Shown in pieces: positions 9,354-18,019 of a DNA stretch of 50,644 bases. A program made the position numbers and the translations under genes. The stretch comes from Rhodothermales bacterium. Lineage in GTDB: Bacteria; Bacteroidota; Rhodothermia; Rhodothermales; Bin80. The notes beneath the pieces are model-generated. The model made no database searches. It saw only the letters and a program-made list of their open reading frames with translations, and was not told the origin of the DNA. The stretch is taken from contig JAAXGT010000222.1 in assembly GCA_012271205.1 (NCBI GenBank), positions 1-50,644 on the forward strand. The letters are read 5' to 3'. Numbering within the stretch: the stretch's first letter is position 1; every line of letters begins with the position of its first letter.

Positions 9354-9766
9354 TCGGTTATCACTATCCGACCGTCAGCTTGCACACGTGCATGTTGCCC
9401 CGAACGCAGGGACATGAATCCACCTTCCGCCGCAATAACAGGAATTGGCTTGTCGTAAAGCTCGTCTGCAACTACGGAAGCCAGCGTCAAGAACGTGTCC
9501 GGGTTTTCGGTAATGATCGCTATGGGCGCCATTCCACAGCGAACGGCCTCCAGCAGCACCGCCGTTGTTGTAGTGGAGCCGCGAGAGGCCGGCACAGCGA
9601 GCACGCATCCAGCCGCCACCCTGCCTGAAAGCGGGTGCCTCCGATCTATGATTTCACCGGTCCGCTGATCATACCCTCCCCAAAAGCTGAGCGGCTCACT
9701 ACTGGCTAGCACGGGACCCTCTGCCACCCCTGCTACCAGCACCGTTCCCTCAATTATGTGTCCCAT
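9350..9766 (-). CDS. Aconitase X small (swivel) subunit, DUF126
   Basis: This 138-aa protein matches the small swivelling-domain subunit of aconitase-X enzymes. Visible motifs are GPVLASSEPLSFWGGYDQRTGEIIDRRHPL, here cited in part, and the substrate-loop RGSTTTTAVLLEA, in which the Ser/Thr stretch binds substrate. The C-terminal strand region PIPVIAA is also typical. It overlaps the large-subunit gene by 13 bp, which implies translational coupling and stoichiometric assembly. Known activities of the family are cis-3-hydroxy-L-proline dehydratase (most bacterial members) and phosphomevalonate dehydratase (archaea). The former is more likely here, but no proline-pathway neighbour confirms it. 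Confidence 0.85.
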   Translation of the reverse strand: MGHIIEGTVLVAGVAEGPVLASSEPLSFWGGYDQRTGEIIDRRHPLSGRVAAGCVLAVPASRGSTTTTAVLLEAVRCGMAPIAIITENPDTFLTLASVVADELYDKPIPVIAAEGGFMSLRSGQHARVQADGRIVITD

Positions 9767-11031
9767 AATGAATCGTCAAGCGTAACACGGCCTCGGATCG
9801 CGGAGCGCACACAGTCCTCCATGTTGCCGTAAATCACCCGCGTGCCCAGCAGCCCGGGGGCGTAGTACGCATATTTTGCCGAGTTTGTCATAAGCGTGCG
9901 CACCGTTTGGGGCAACATCGGTGTTGTCAAAATGCACGTGTCCACGGTCACAGAAGCACCAAACTCCTCAAGGGCAACCAAATACCCCTGCTGCCTTGCA
10001 ATGGCACGAATAACCCGACTTGCGGTGATCAGGAACCGCACATTTGCGTGCAACTTTTTCCCGGATACGAGTCCGCACAACTTTGCAAATTCGCTCAGCG
10101 AGAAGTGCGGACTTCCAAGTACCACCAAATCCAGCGCTTCGTCCCTGGCCGTTGACAGTGCCTGACGGGCTAACCGCAAGTCCGCCTTAGTAACCACCGT
10201 TTCCCGCTCTGGCTGCCGCTTTCCAAATGCCACCGCAAGGGTAGGGGCTTCTGGGGTAACACCAACCAAATGAAACAATGCTACGGCACCCGAGGAAGCC
10301 ATTGCGGCCCCCAACGCCTTAAGTTGATCTTCCGATGGCACTACGTCCAAACCAATAATCACGGGAATCTTGTCGCGCGTCCGGGAGCCAATCAGGTGCC
10401 CCAACACACCGTAAAAGCTGTCATCCTCCTGAAGCCTGGCCGGGATGCCTTTAAGATGAAAGAGCACCTGCCCTCGGCGGTTCGCTTCCAGGTGCAACCC
10501 GGCCGCCGGTGCACGCCCTGTGACGGCGGCGCAAATATCCAGCAGGTCCGGATATCGTTCAGTGCGTGCACCCAGGACGGAATTGGCAAAAACCACCGCA
10601 CTTGACTCGCCCCAGGCAATCTGCTGACCCAAAGCTGGCCGCTGACTCTCCTGATACGGGGCACACGTCCATGTGGGCTTGCATCCCATCGATTGATAGG
10701 CCATCATTTGTCGACGGGCCTTGTCGGCCCATTCAGGAGGTACCGCCCAGCGCTGCCAACCGTGCTCGTCAACGCCGCTGACATTGAGAGTTGTCGGAAC
10801 AACAACCTGCGCACCCAAGCTGGCCAGCTTTTCCGCATAATAAAGCGTAGCATCCCCCTGGTACAAAGAGCTGTCGATGTGCGCCGCGGTAATGTCCAGT
10901 AGTCGCTCTGTGCCAAAGGCAGGCAACATGCGTACCAGAATAGTCATGGCCATCTTGTGCGCCAGGCCTCGGTCACCATTAAGCGAGGCTAAGTCTCCAG
11001 CCGTAAGATTCATCAAGACATTATCATGCAA
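9754..11031 (-). CDS. Aconitase X large (catalytic) subunit, DUF521
   Basis: This 425-aa protein carries the catalytic domain of aconitase-X dehydratases. The stretch GCKPTWTCAPYQ followed by IAWGESSAVVFANSVLGART is diagnostic and includes cysteines proposed to hold the iron-sulfur cluster. Further conserved parts are FGASVTVDTC and GLLGTRVIYGNMEDCV near the C-terminus. With the DUF126 subunit it should dehydrate a hydroxy acid or hydroxy-amino acid; for bacterial two-subunit forms the known reaction is cis-3-hydroxy-L-proline to delta-1-pyrroline-2-carboxylate. The pair stands alone, divergent from the nuclease gene at 11199. A phosphomevalonate dehydratase role cannot be excluded from sequence alone. 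Confidence 0.87.
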   Translation of the reverse strand: MHDNVLMNLTAGDLASLNGDRGLAHKMAMTILVRMLPAFGTERLLDITAAHIDSSLYQGDATLYYAEKLASLGAQVVVPTTLNVSGVDEHGWQRWAVPPEWADKARRQMMAYQSMGCKPTWTCAPYQESQRPALGQQIAWGESSAVVFANSVLGARTERYPDLLDICAAVTGRAPAAGLHLEANRRGQVLFHLKGIPARLQEDDSFYGVLGHLIGSRTRDKIPVIIGLDVVPSEDQLKALGAAMASSGAVALFHLVGVTPEAPTLAVAFGKRQPERETVVTKADLRLARQALSTARDEALDLVVLGSPHFSLSEFAKLCGLVSGKKLHANVRFLITASRVIRAIARQQGYLVALEEFGASVTVDTCILTTPMLPQTVRTLMTNSAKYAYYAPGLLGTRVIYGNMEDCVRSAIRGRVTLDDSLWDT

Positions 11032-11198
11032 TGATAAAAGATACTAAGTCGCACCATGGCGAAGGCATGGGGACTACCCCCAAACCTTGGGAGCGTTCGT
11101 TTTGGTTGGCAGTGCGTTCGCCCGAATCATACAGGTAACGCCCATAGTCTTTACTTTGCAGCCGGTGCGGTTTATTGGTACGAAACTACCCGACTGCT

Positions 11199-12455
11199 AT
11201 GAAAATACTTTGCATTGGCGATGCGCATCTGGGACGCTTTCCATCGCGGGTACCGGATAACCCCAAAGAGTTAGCTGTTCGCTTCGTGTGGGGGCGCGCG
11301 ATTCAGTGCGCGATTGATCATAACGTTGATGCCGTTGTGCTTACCGGAGACATGGTCGACAGCAGTAACCACTATTTCGAAGCCTACGGCGCCCTCAAAC
11401 GTGGCATTGAACAGCTTGTTAAAAGCGATATTCCTGTCTTTGCCATTGCGGGCAACCACGACCACGACGTCTTTCCGCGTTTAGCAAGCGATATGGGCAT
11501 CGACGGATTCACCGTGCTGGGCCTCTGTGGAAGATGGAGTCAAGGTATGCTGGAATCGTCATCCGGGGAAAAGGCTTGCCTGATTGGGTGGTCGTTTCCG
11601 GATTCGCATTACCCAGACTCTCCACTCGACACATTCGAACTGCCAAACGTGGACCTACCCATTATTGGCATAGTGCACGGTGACTTGGATGTACCCTCAA
11701 GTCGCTATGCCCCCCTTTCATTGTCCGCGTTGCAAGAGCAGCCAGTCGCGGTGTGGCTTCTGGGACATGTTCACGCGTCCCGGTGGATTGAAAGTGCGGG
11801 CACACCAGTCTTGTATCCTGGCTCGTTACAAGCGTTAGATCCCGGCGAAACCGGTACACATGGCCCGTGGCTTGTCACTATTGCCCCCGATAGTACTGCA
11901 AAGGCCAAACAACTTCCCTTGGCTACCGTACGGTATGAAGATGTGGAGATCGATGTCTCAGAATTCACGGAATTGGCTGAGATCAAATCACATCTCACTG
12001 ATATTCTTGGCCGCCACACAGAAGAATTGTCCGATAAATTTCCCGCATTGCACCGTGTTGTATTCCGTCCCAAGCTCTCCGGACGCACTGCCTTGTATCG
12101 TGTCTTGGCACAGCAACCTTTGAACGACGTGGATGATTTGGACATTGAATACGGCAGCCTGCAGGCCAGAGTTGACGTTCTCACGCAGGACACGACACCC
12201 GCGTATGACTTGCAGAAAATTGCCCGATTCAGCGATCCTCCTGCGATTTTAGCTCGGTGGCTACTGGATTTGGATCAGCCCCAGTGCAAGGCACTGGTCC
12301 AAGAAGCCTATGTGGCACTCCAGCGCGTGTATCGCTCCAAGGCCTATTCGACACTTGACGACGCATCGCCAAACGAAACGGAGGCTGAAAACTTGCTGAA
12401 GCGACAAGGGCAGTTACTTCTCGATGAATTAATGGGGCAGAAGGAAAATGCGTAA
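11199..12455 (+). CDS. SbcD/YhaO-like metallophosphoesterase nuclease
   Basis: This 418-aa protein of the Mre11/SbcD calcineurin-like family has all five metal-site motifs: GDAHLGR (residues 6-12), GDMVD, GNHDHD, HGDLD and GHVHAS. It is expected to be a Mn-dependent DNA nuclease acting with the ATPase encoded next. The C-terminal ~170 residues form the capping and partner-binding region and are poorly conserved. The start MKILCIGDAHL is preferred over the ATG at 11175, which adds eight residues ahead of the first beta strand. The gene ends 8 bp inside the ATPase gene, as in sbcDC and yhaON operons. The local context gives no hint whether it serves general repair or phage defence. Confidence 0.9.
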   Translation: MKILCIGDAHLGRFPSRVPDNPKELAVRFVWGRAIQCAIDHNVDAVVLTGDMVDSSNHYFEAYGALKRGIEQLVKSDIPVFAIAGNHDHDVFPRLASDMGIDGFTVLGLCGRWSQGMLESSSGEKACLIGWSFPDSHYPDSPLDTFELPNVDLPIIGIVHGDLDVPSSRYAPLSLSALQEQPVAVWLLGHVHASRWIESAGTPVLYPGSLQALDPGETGTHGPWLVTIAPDSTAKAKQLPLATVRYEDVEIDVSEFTELAEIKSHLTDILGRHTEELSDKFPALHRVVFRPKLSGRTALYRVLAQQPLNDVDDLDIEYGSLQARVDVLTQDTTPAYDLQKIARFSDPPAILARWLLDLDQPQCKALVQEAYVALQRVYRSKAYSTLDDASPNETEAENLLKRQGQLLLDELMGQKENA

Positions 12456-15400
12456 GCGAGCTTACCTGCGCACCATTACGGTGCGCCGCATGTATGGGAC
12501 GCATTTCCGTCTCCACGCTGAAAGGCTTTCGCCGAAGATAAATGTCATCTACGGCACTAACGGCTCCGGAAAAACCACCATTGCAAACGCAATTCAATCG
12601 GTTCTTCTAAAGAACTATGTGCAGGCCAAAAAGGCAGCCGTGGACGCTTCTCTCTGGATTGGTGATCAGGAGTATCGATTTGATATAGACGGGTTGCGGC
12701 GCCAATGCACCCAAAATGGTGTGGAATGCGACTGGAGACAGACCCCTGAACCTATCCGCCCCGAGAGTTATCACCTCTCGCTTCATGAATTATTGAGCGC
12801 TGAGACGAAAGACAGCGAATTCGCCAACGCAATATTACGGGAAGCCAGCGGCGGATTTGATATAAGCGCCGCGCAAAAGGCTTTGGACTTTTCCAAACCA
12901 AGCCTCCGCCGCAACAAGTTCACCAAAAACCTGGCTGATGCTCAAAAACAGGCTCAGGATATCAAGCGTGACCAATCCAGCCTGTTTCGCGAGAAAGATC
13001 GCTGCAAGGAACTTGAAAAACAGCTGCAGGCGGCCCGTGAAGCAGAAACACACACCCGCTTGCTGGAAAAGGCCATTGAGTGGTATACGGCACGACAGAG
13101 TTGGGAAGAAGCGAGCGGTGCCTTGGAGGGTTACCCTGCAGTCATCCGCAGGAGTCCCAGCCTGAGTAATGTCGAGGGAGAGGCATTAGAACTGGAACAC
13201 ACCATTGAACGGCTGGAAGAACGTGAGTATGGCAAGAAAAGCCATATCGCAAGCCTGGAGAGCACGCTTTCGGAAAGCCCCCTCCCGGATGACGGATTGC
13301 CTGACGGCGTACTCGAAACTGTTGCGTCACAAATTGACACGTTGCGCGAGTCTGGCAGAAATATTCAAAGGCTTGAAGAAGATCTTGCAGGCGCCCGACA
13401 ATTGGCGGACAATGCTTGGGAAGATCTGGGGGGCGCTCCTGATGCTCCAGAGCATTTCACACGTGAGCAAGTGCGTCGACTTAGAAAAATAACGGAGCGC
13501 GCAACAGATCTTGCAGGCAAGCGTGAGGCCTTGGATGCGCTTCAGCGAGCTCTCAGAATCGACAGTGACATTGACCCTGAAACGGAATCAGATCGGCTGC
13601 GCCGGGCTCAAGACGCGTTCAATAAGTGGCTGCTGGCACGACGGGGACCCATCCCCCGATTTGTGCGACTGTTGCTCATCCTTTCCATGGCAGGTTCCGC
13701 TGCTTTAGCCGCAGGACTCGGCTTGTCTGGTACACCAATTGCCCTTTTTGCAGGACTTGTCGTAACGGTGCTGATCGTTTGGACATACGCTCAACTGACT
13801 ACCGTCAGAGCTGGATCAGCCGAACAGTCCGAACTAAAGCGTATCTATCCGGAGATACAAGAAAGACTTGACCAAGGAAGTGTGCTTGAGGCCTTGGAGA
13901 GTCTTATCAGCCATCGAGGCGACGTGGCTGCAATACGTGCAAAACAGCGACGCTGGGAGGCCACTGCAGATGATCGAGAACGCCTCGAAGCAAGCCAAAA
14001 GCAGCTAAACCATGAACGCGAACAATTTGGTGCGCAGACGAATCTTCAGGTGGCTGACAGCAATATTGCCGGCGTATACGTTTTGGAACGCCTGATCAAC
14101 TGGCGGAAAAGTGACGATGCTGCCAAAAAATTGGCTGCCCAATACAGCGAAGCGCAGCGGGCTTTCGCATCGACGCTGAGCGAACTGAATGCACGGTTTT
14201 CACAGTTCGGACAGCCGGAAGCAAGGGACGTACATGAGGCCTCGGCACGTTTGGAAGACCTTCGGGCTCAGGATAATGGCTGGAAGCGCCTTTATGACAA
14301 GCTTGAAAACGCACGCAGCGAACTTGAAATTTTGCACGAGAATCTGGCAAGCGAGCAGCGCAACTACAAAAAAATCTTTGAAAATCTGGAGCTGGAAGCT
14401 GGTGATTTTGAAGGTCTGCGGGAGTGCGCTGCGAGGCATGCTGAATATGAATCAGCTACCAAGCGCGAGGTTAGGCAGCGTGCGATTCTAGACGATAAGT
14501 TGCGTGCAGTTCAAAACGCACCCGCGTTCACCCAAGCTGTGCTGCAGATGGACGATCTGCGTAGCGAGCTTGCTTATGCGCGTGAGCAAGCAGCCAAGCG
14601 GGATGAGCTCCAAGATGACATAGCCAAGATCAAAGCCGCAGTTCAACAGGCCGAAGAGGGACTTTCGCTGGAACGCGCACTCGCCGCACAGGAGAAAGCA
14701 CGGGAAAAATTGGCACAGGAGCGGGAAAAAGCTGCGGCAGGCGCTGTGGGGGAAGTGCTCGTTAAGCACCTCGCGGAACGCACCCGCGAAACGCACCTGC
14801 CCGACGTTTTTCGCCGTGCGGAAAAGAATTTCCTTAAAGTGACACGAGGCCGCTATGCACTGGAGGTGCGGCCGGACAGATCATTTGGCGCCTTCGACAA
14901 TGAGCGAGAATTGGGCCTGGAGCTAAATCAGCTCTCAAGCGCCACGCGCGTCCAGCTACTTCTGTGCGTACGTATGGCCTTTGTACAAGAGCAGGAGCTG
15001 GAGTACTGTCTACCCATTACCTTGGACGAAACACTCGGAAACAGTGACGACGAACGCGCACGCGAAATCATCCAGACGATTTCCGATCTGGCCGACGAGC
15101 GCCAAGTGTTTTACTTCACGGCGCAACAGGATGAAGTCAGCAAATGGGAAGAGCTATGCGGCGCAAAAAACATCAATATCGTGCCACTCTCGGAGCTGCG
15201 CCCGCGTACGCCTGTCGATCCGGATGCGCTTCCCCGACGGGCGCTATTGCCCGAACCCAACGGACTCTCGCACGCCGACTACGGACAGAAACTTCGCATC
15301 CCCCGCTGGAGCGGGCGTGATCCGGTGAAAAGCCTTCACCTGTGGTACCTGATTGAAGACACGGGCCAATTACATGCGCTGCTGATCGAAGGGGTGAGTA

Positions 15401-15861
15401 CTTGGGGTGCGCTTCAAGCACTGCAGACCAGTGGCCTGCTTGAATTACCAGATGTGGCCTTCAAGCGGCTGGATTTACTGGCGCGTGCGGTGAAGTCATG
15501 GCAGTCGGGATGGCAGTCCGGACGCGGAAAACCAGTTGATCGGGCTGCATTGGAAGCGTCCGGGGGAGTTAGCCCGCGGTTTATCGAAGAAGTCCTGCAA
15601 CTGTGCACTGATCCCGGAGTGGACGGTAGCGATTTACTCCACGCACTCAAGAACAACCACATTAGGGGTTTCGGTCGAGGCAAAATCGCCGAACTTGAAA
15701 CCTACCTGCAGAATCACGGCTTCATTGCCCGAGAAAAGAAGCTGTCCGACTTCGTAATCCGTTCGAATGTGCTGGCTGAAGTTGCCGGTGACTTAGCTAA
15801 TTGTGAACTCGATCACACGGCAGTAGATCGCATGCTGTCGAGGATCGCAGCCGGTCCCTGA
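12448..15861 (+). CDS. Membrane-anchored Rad50/YhaN-like ATPase with novel C-terminal extension
   Basis: This is a 1137-aa SMC-like AAA ATPase. Walker A GTNGSGKTT is at residues 36-44. Two long coiled-coil arms (about 160-400 and 450-800) flank a hydrophobic hairpin at about 400-450 (FVRLLLILSMAGSAALAAG, then LFAGLVVTVLIVW). This replaces the zinc hook of Rad50, as in YhaN. Walker B is LPITLDETLGNSDDE near residue 855, and an H-loop-like FYFTAQQDE follows at ~890. About 230 residues then extend beyond the ATPase head. They include HIRGFGRGKIAELETYLQNH, which resembles a helix-hairpin-helix DNA-binding motif. With the coupled nuclease it should form a SbcCD-like complex tethered to the inner membrane. 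The function of the extension is unknown. Confidence 0.88.
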   Translation: MRKRAYLRTITVRRMYGTHFRLHAERLSPKINVIYGTNGSGKTTIANAIQSVLLKNYVQAKKAAVDASLWIGDQEYRFDIDGLRRQCTQNGVECDWRQTPEPIRPESYHLSLHELLSAETKDSEFANAILREASGGFDISAAQKALDFSKPSLRRNKFTKNLADAQKQAQDIKRDQSSLFREKDRCKELEKQLQAAREAETHTRLLEKAIEWYTARQSWEEASGALEGYPAVIRRSPSLSNVEGEALELEHTIERLEEREYGKKSHIASLESTLSESPLPDDGLPDGVLETVASQIDTLRESGRNIQRLEEDLAGARQLADNAWEDLGGAPDAPEHFTREQVRRLRKITERATDLAGKREALDALQRALRIDSDIDPETESDRLRRAQDAFNKWLLARRGPIPRFVRLLLILSMAGSAALAAGLGLSGTPIALFAGLVVTVLIVWTYAQLTTVRAGSAEQSELKRIYPEIQERLDQGSVLEALESLISHRGDVAAIRAKQRRWEATADDRERLEASQKQLNHEREQFGAQTNLQVADSNIAGVYVLERLINWRKSDDAAKKLAAQYSEAQRAFASTLSELNARFSQFGQPEARDVHEASARLEDLRAQDNGWKRLYDKLENARSELEILHENLASEQRNYKKIFENLELEAGDFEGLRECAARHAEYESATKREVRQRAILDDKLRAVQNAPAFTQAVLQMDDLRSELAYAREQAAKRDELQDDIAKIKAAVQQAEEGLSLERALAAQEKAREKLAQEREKAAAGAVGEVLVKHLAERTRETHLPDVFRRAEKNFLKVTRGRYALEVRPDRSFGAFDNERELGLELNQLSSATRVQLLLCVRMAFVQEQELEYCLPITLDETLGNSDDERAREIIQTISDLADERQVFYFTAQQDEVSKWEELCGAKNINIVPLSELRPRTPVDPDALPRRALLPEPNGLSHADYGQKLRIPRWSGRDPVKSLHLWYLIEDTGQLHALLIEGVSTWGALQALQTSGLLELPDVAFKRLDLLARAVKSWQSGWQSGRGKPVDRAALEASGGVSPRFIEEVLQLCTDPGVDGSDLLHALKNNHIRGFGRGKIAELETYLQNHGFIAREKKLSDFVIRSNVLAEVAGDLANCELDHTAVDRMLSRIAAGP

Positions 15862-15921
15862 TCAAGTAGAGATCGCGTCAAATCGCCATGAGGTCATTGT
15901 GGCAATGTATCGGGCTGCCTG

Positions 15922-16180
15922 CTAAGCTTGGAGATCCTTCAGCTTCCTCGTCTCCGATACCTGCAGCCCGCCACACTTGGGCCGCCATCGACTGAAGGTA
16001 TGCTCCAAAATCGCATGCATTCGGCAGATTTTCTGCTTCTGGGCCTGCTTCACGATTCCGATGATCCGTTCAGCAAATCACTTCCGCTTCATGATCCATT
16101 CTCCTCCTCCGTTCTACCGGAAAACTCACTTTCGAAGTGGGCCGTTTTATGGAGGGAAGATCACCCCCACGACTGTAAAC
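15922..16180 (-). mobile_element. IS3-family orfA remnant
   Basis: On the minus strand, ATG at 16092 begins MKRK, then a TGA, then FAERIIGIVKQAQKQKICRM, HAILEHTFSRWRPKCGGLQ and VSETRKLKDLQA, ending at a TAG at 15922-15924. This matches the helix-turn-helix transposase A protein of IS3 elements (MKRKRF..EQIIGILKEAE..., ISEATFYRWRAKYGGL). A purine-rich GGAGGAGGAG box precedes the ATG, as in intact copies, and the untranslated lead probably continues to about 16180. OrfB, the right end and flanking target repeats are not seen. It is a dead fragment filling much of the gap between the ATPase and sulfatase genes; the rest of that gap (15862-15921 and 16181-16377) shows nothing else. Confidence 0.72.
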
Positions 16181-16377
16181 CGGACCGCATGGACCAACGA
16201 GGTGGAGCCAGAAGGTACCGCAGAAACGCTTGATAATGGCAGGGAATCGACTGGTTGGGCTGCTACACCTGCAATTCGAATACATAGTTATCCCGTTCCA
16301 AGATAGCCGCACAAACCTGTTCGATACCGGCCAAACGTTTCCCGGCTTCCCAAGTGAAGACTAGCAGATATCATAAC

Positions 16378-17808
16378 ATGCATTCTCGTCTCTTTCTTGC
16401 ACTTGCCTGCCTCCTTGGCGCATGCCAGACCACTTCCGAGCCCCCAAATGTAATCGTCATTCTGGCCGATGACCTTGGCTTCGGCGATATCGAGCGCTAC
16501 AATTCAGCATCCAGGATCCCAACGCCGAACCTGAATCGTCTGGCGGACGAGGGTATGAGATTTATAGACGCCCACTCGCCGTCCGCCGTCTGCACTCCCA
16601 CACGGTACGGACTGCTTACCGGCCGGTATGCATGGCGGACAAGACTGAAGAGCGGAGTGCTTCAGGGATACTCTCCACTTCTCCTCGACACGACGCGACT
16701 CACGTTACCAAGACTTTTCAGGGAACATGGTTATGCGACCGGCGCAACAGGTAAATGGCACCTCGGACTCGGCAACCGCGACTCCACTCATTACGACCGC
16801 CCCTTAGTTCCAGGGCCAAATGCGGTCGGTTTCGATTATTTCTTCGGCATTCCATCCTCGCTGGATTTCGCGCCCTACGTGTACGTAGTGAACACGGGCG
16901 TCGAAGCGCAGCCTACTGAATGGATTAATCGAAGCGGACACCGACGCCAAGGCGGCGGAGGCTTCTGGCGTGCGGGCCACATAGCACCAGATTTCCGACA
17001 TGCAGATGTGCTGCCCCGAACGGTGGAGAAAGCAGTAGCCTTCATCGAGGAGCATGCGACCGGCAGCCCCTTTTTTCTGTACGTACCACTGAGCGCTCCC
17101 CACACGCCGTGGCTACCTGCTAACGAATTCAGAGGAGCAAGTGGCGCAGGCTACTACGGAGACTTCGTCGCGCAAGTGGACCATGCCGTGGGAGATATTC
17201 TCCAGGCAATCGAGGACACCCGCAGCGAAACCCTCCTCATTTTTACCAGCGACAACGGGGCCCATTGGCCTGTCACCGACCGTATGGCTTTTGGACATGC
17301 AGCCAATGGCCTATGGCGCGGCCAGAAGGCGGACATTTGGGAGGGGGGGCACCGGGTACCATTTATTGCTCGATGGCCGGGACACGTGAATCCTGGCAGT
17401 ATGAGTGATCAACTGGTCTCTCTTACCGATCTCATGGCCACAATGGCTGCACTCTTGGACGCTGATTTGCCCCGCGAATCCGCAGAAGACAGCTTTAATT
17501 TCCTCCCGGTTCTTACGGGCAAGGGCGTTGGCAGACGGGAAACAATGATTCAGCATTCATTATCGGGCATGTTCGCTGTCCGACATGGACACTGGAAACT
17601 AATCTTGGGTCGAGGCTCAGGAGGATTCACCAATCCACGCAAAATCACACCCGAACCCGGGGAGCCCATGGGCCAGCTGTATGACCTGAACAGCGATCCA
17701 TCTGAAGAGCAAAACCTGTACTTCGATGAGCCGGCTATAGTCGACTCTTTGACTGCCCTGCTGGACCTTTACCAGACAAGCGGACACAGCCGACTCGAGA
17801 AGCCATAA
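16378..17808 (+). CDS. Lipoprotein sulfatase (family S1, arylsulfatase-like)
   Basis: This 476-aa type I sulfatase hydrolyses sulfate esters, probably on algal polysaccharides or their oligosaccharides. The formylglycine site is CTPTRYGLLTGR with C72 as the modified residue, and N-terminal metal ligands are in ILADDLGFGD. Other conserved parts are GKWHLGLG, SAPHTPW and TSDNGAHW. The signal peptide MHSRLFLALACLLGAC ends in a lipobox with C16 acylated, so it should sit in a membrane facing the periplasm or surface. The ATG at 16378 gives this compact signal; the in-frame ATG at 16354 would add eight residues. A formylglycine-generating or anSME maturase is required and is not in the window. It is followed by PhoD-like and second sulfatase genes on the same strand. 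Confidence 0.93.
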   Translation: MHSRLFLALACLLGACQTTSEPPNVIVILADDLGFGDIERYNSASRIPTPNLNRLADEGMRFIDAHSPSAVCTPTRYGLLTGRYAWRTRLKSGVLQGYSPLLLDTTRLTLPRLFREHGYATGATGKWHLGLGNRDSTHYDRPLVPGPNAVGFDYFFGIPSSLDFAPYVYVVNTGVEAQPTEWINRSGHRRQGGGGFWRAGHIAPDFRHADVLPRTVEKAVAFIEEHATGSPFFLYVPLSAPHTPWLPANEFRGASGAGYYGDFVAQVDHAVGDILQAIEDTRSETLLIFTSDNGAHWPVTDRMAFGHAANGLWRGQKADIWEGGHRVPFIARWPGHVNPGSMSDQLVSLTDLMATMAALLDADLPRESAEDSFNFLPVLTGKGVGRRETMIQHSLSGMFAVRHGHWKLILGRGSGGFTNPRKITPEPGEPMGQLYDLNSDPSEEQNLYFDEPAIVDSLTALLDLYQTSGHSRLEKP

Positions 17809-18019
17809 ATCCTATTCGCCGCTCCCTCTAAGAGTTATACGAGCTGGCCACCGGGGGGCTTGTGGAGAGATGCGCATCCAGCCAGGAGTGCATTGGTGCG
17901 AAGCTCCGGAACCCCACAATAATTGATATTTTAGTCTCGACGGCAATGCACACTTGTTCGCTGTATCGCTTGGTCCTCATGGATCACACTTTCCTGGTTT
18001 TCCGATAACTGATCGCACC

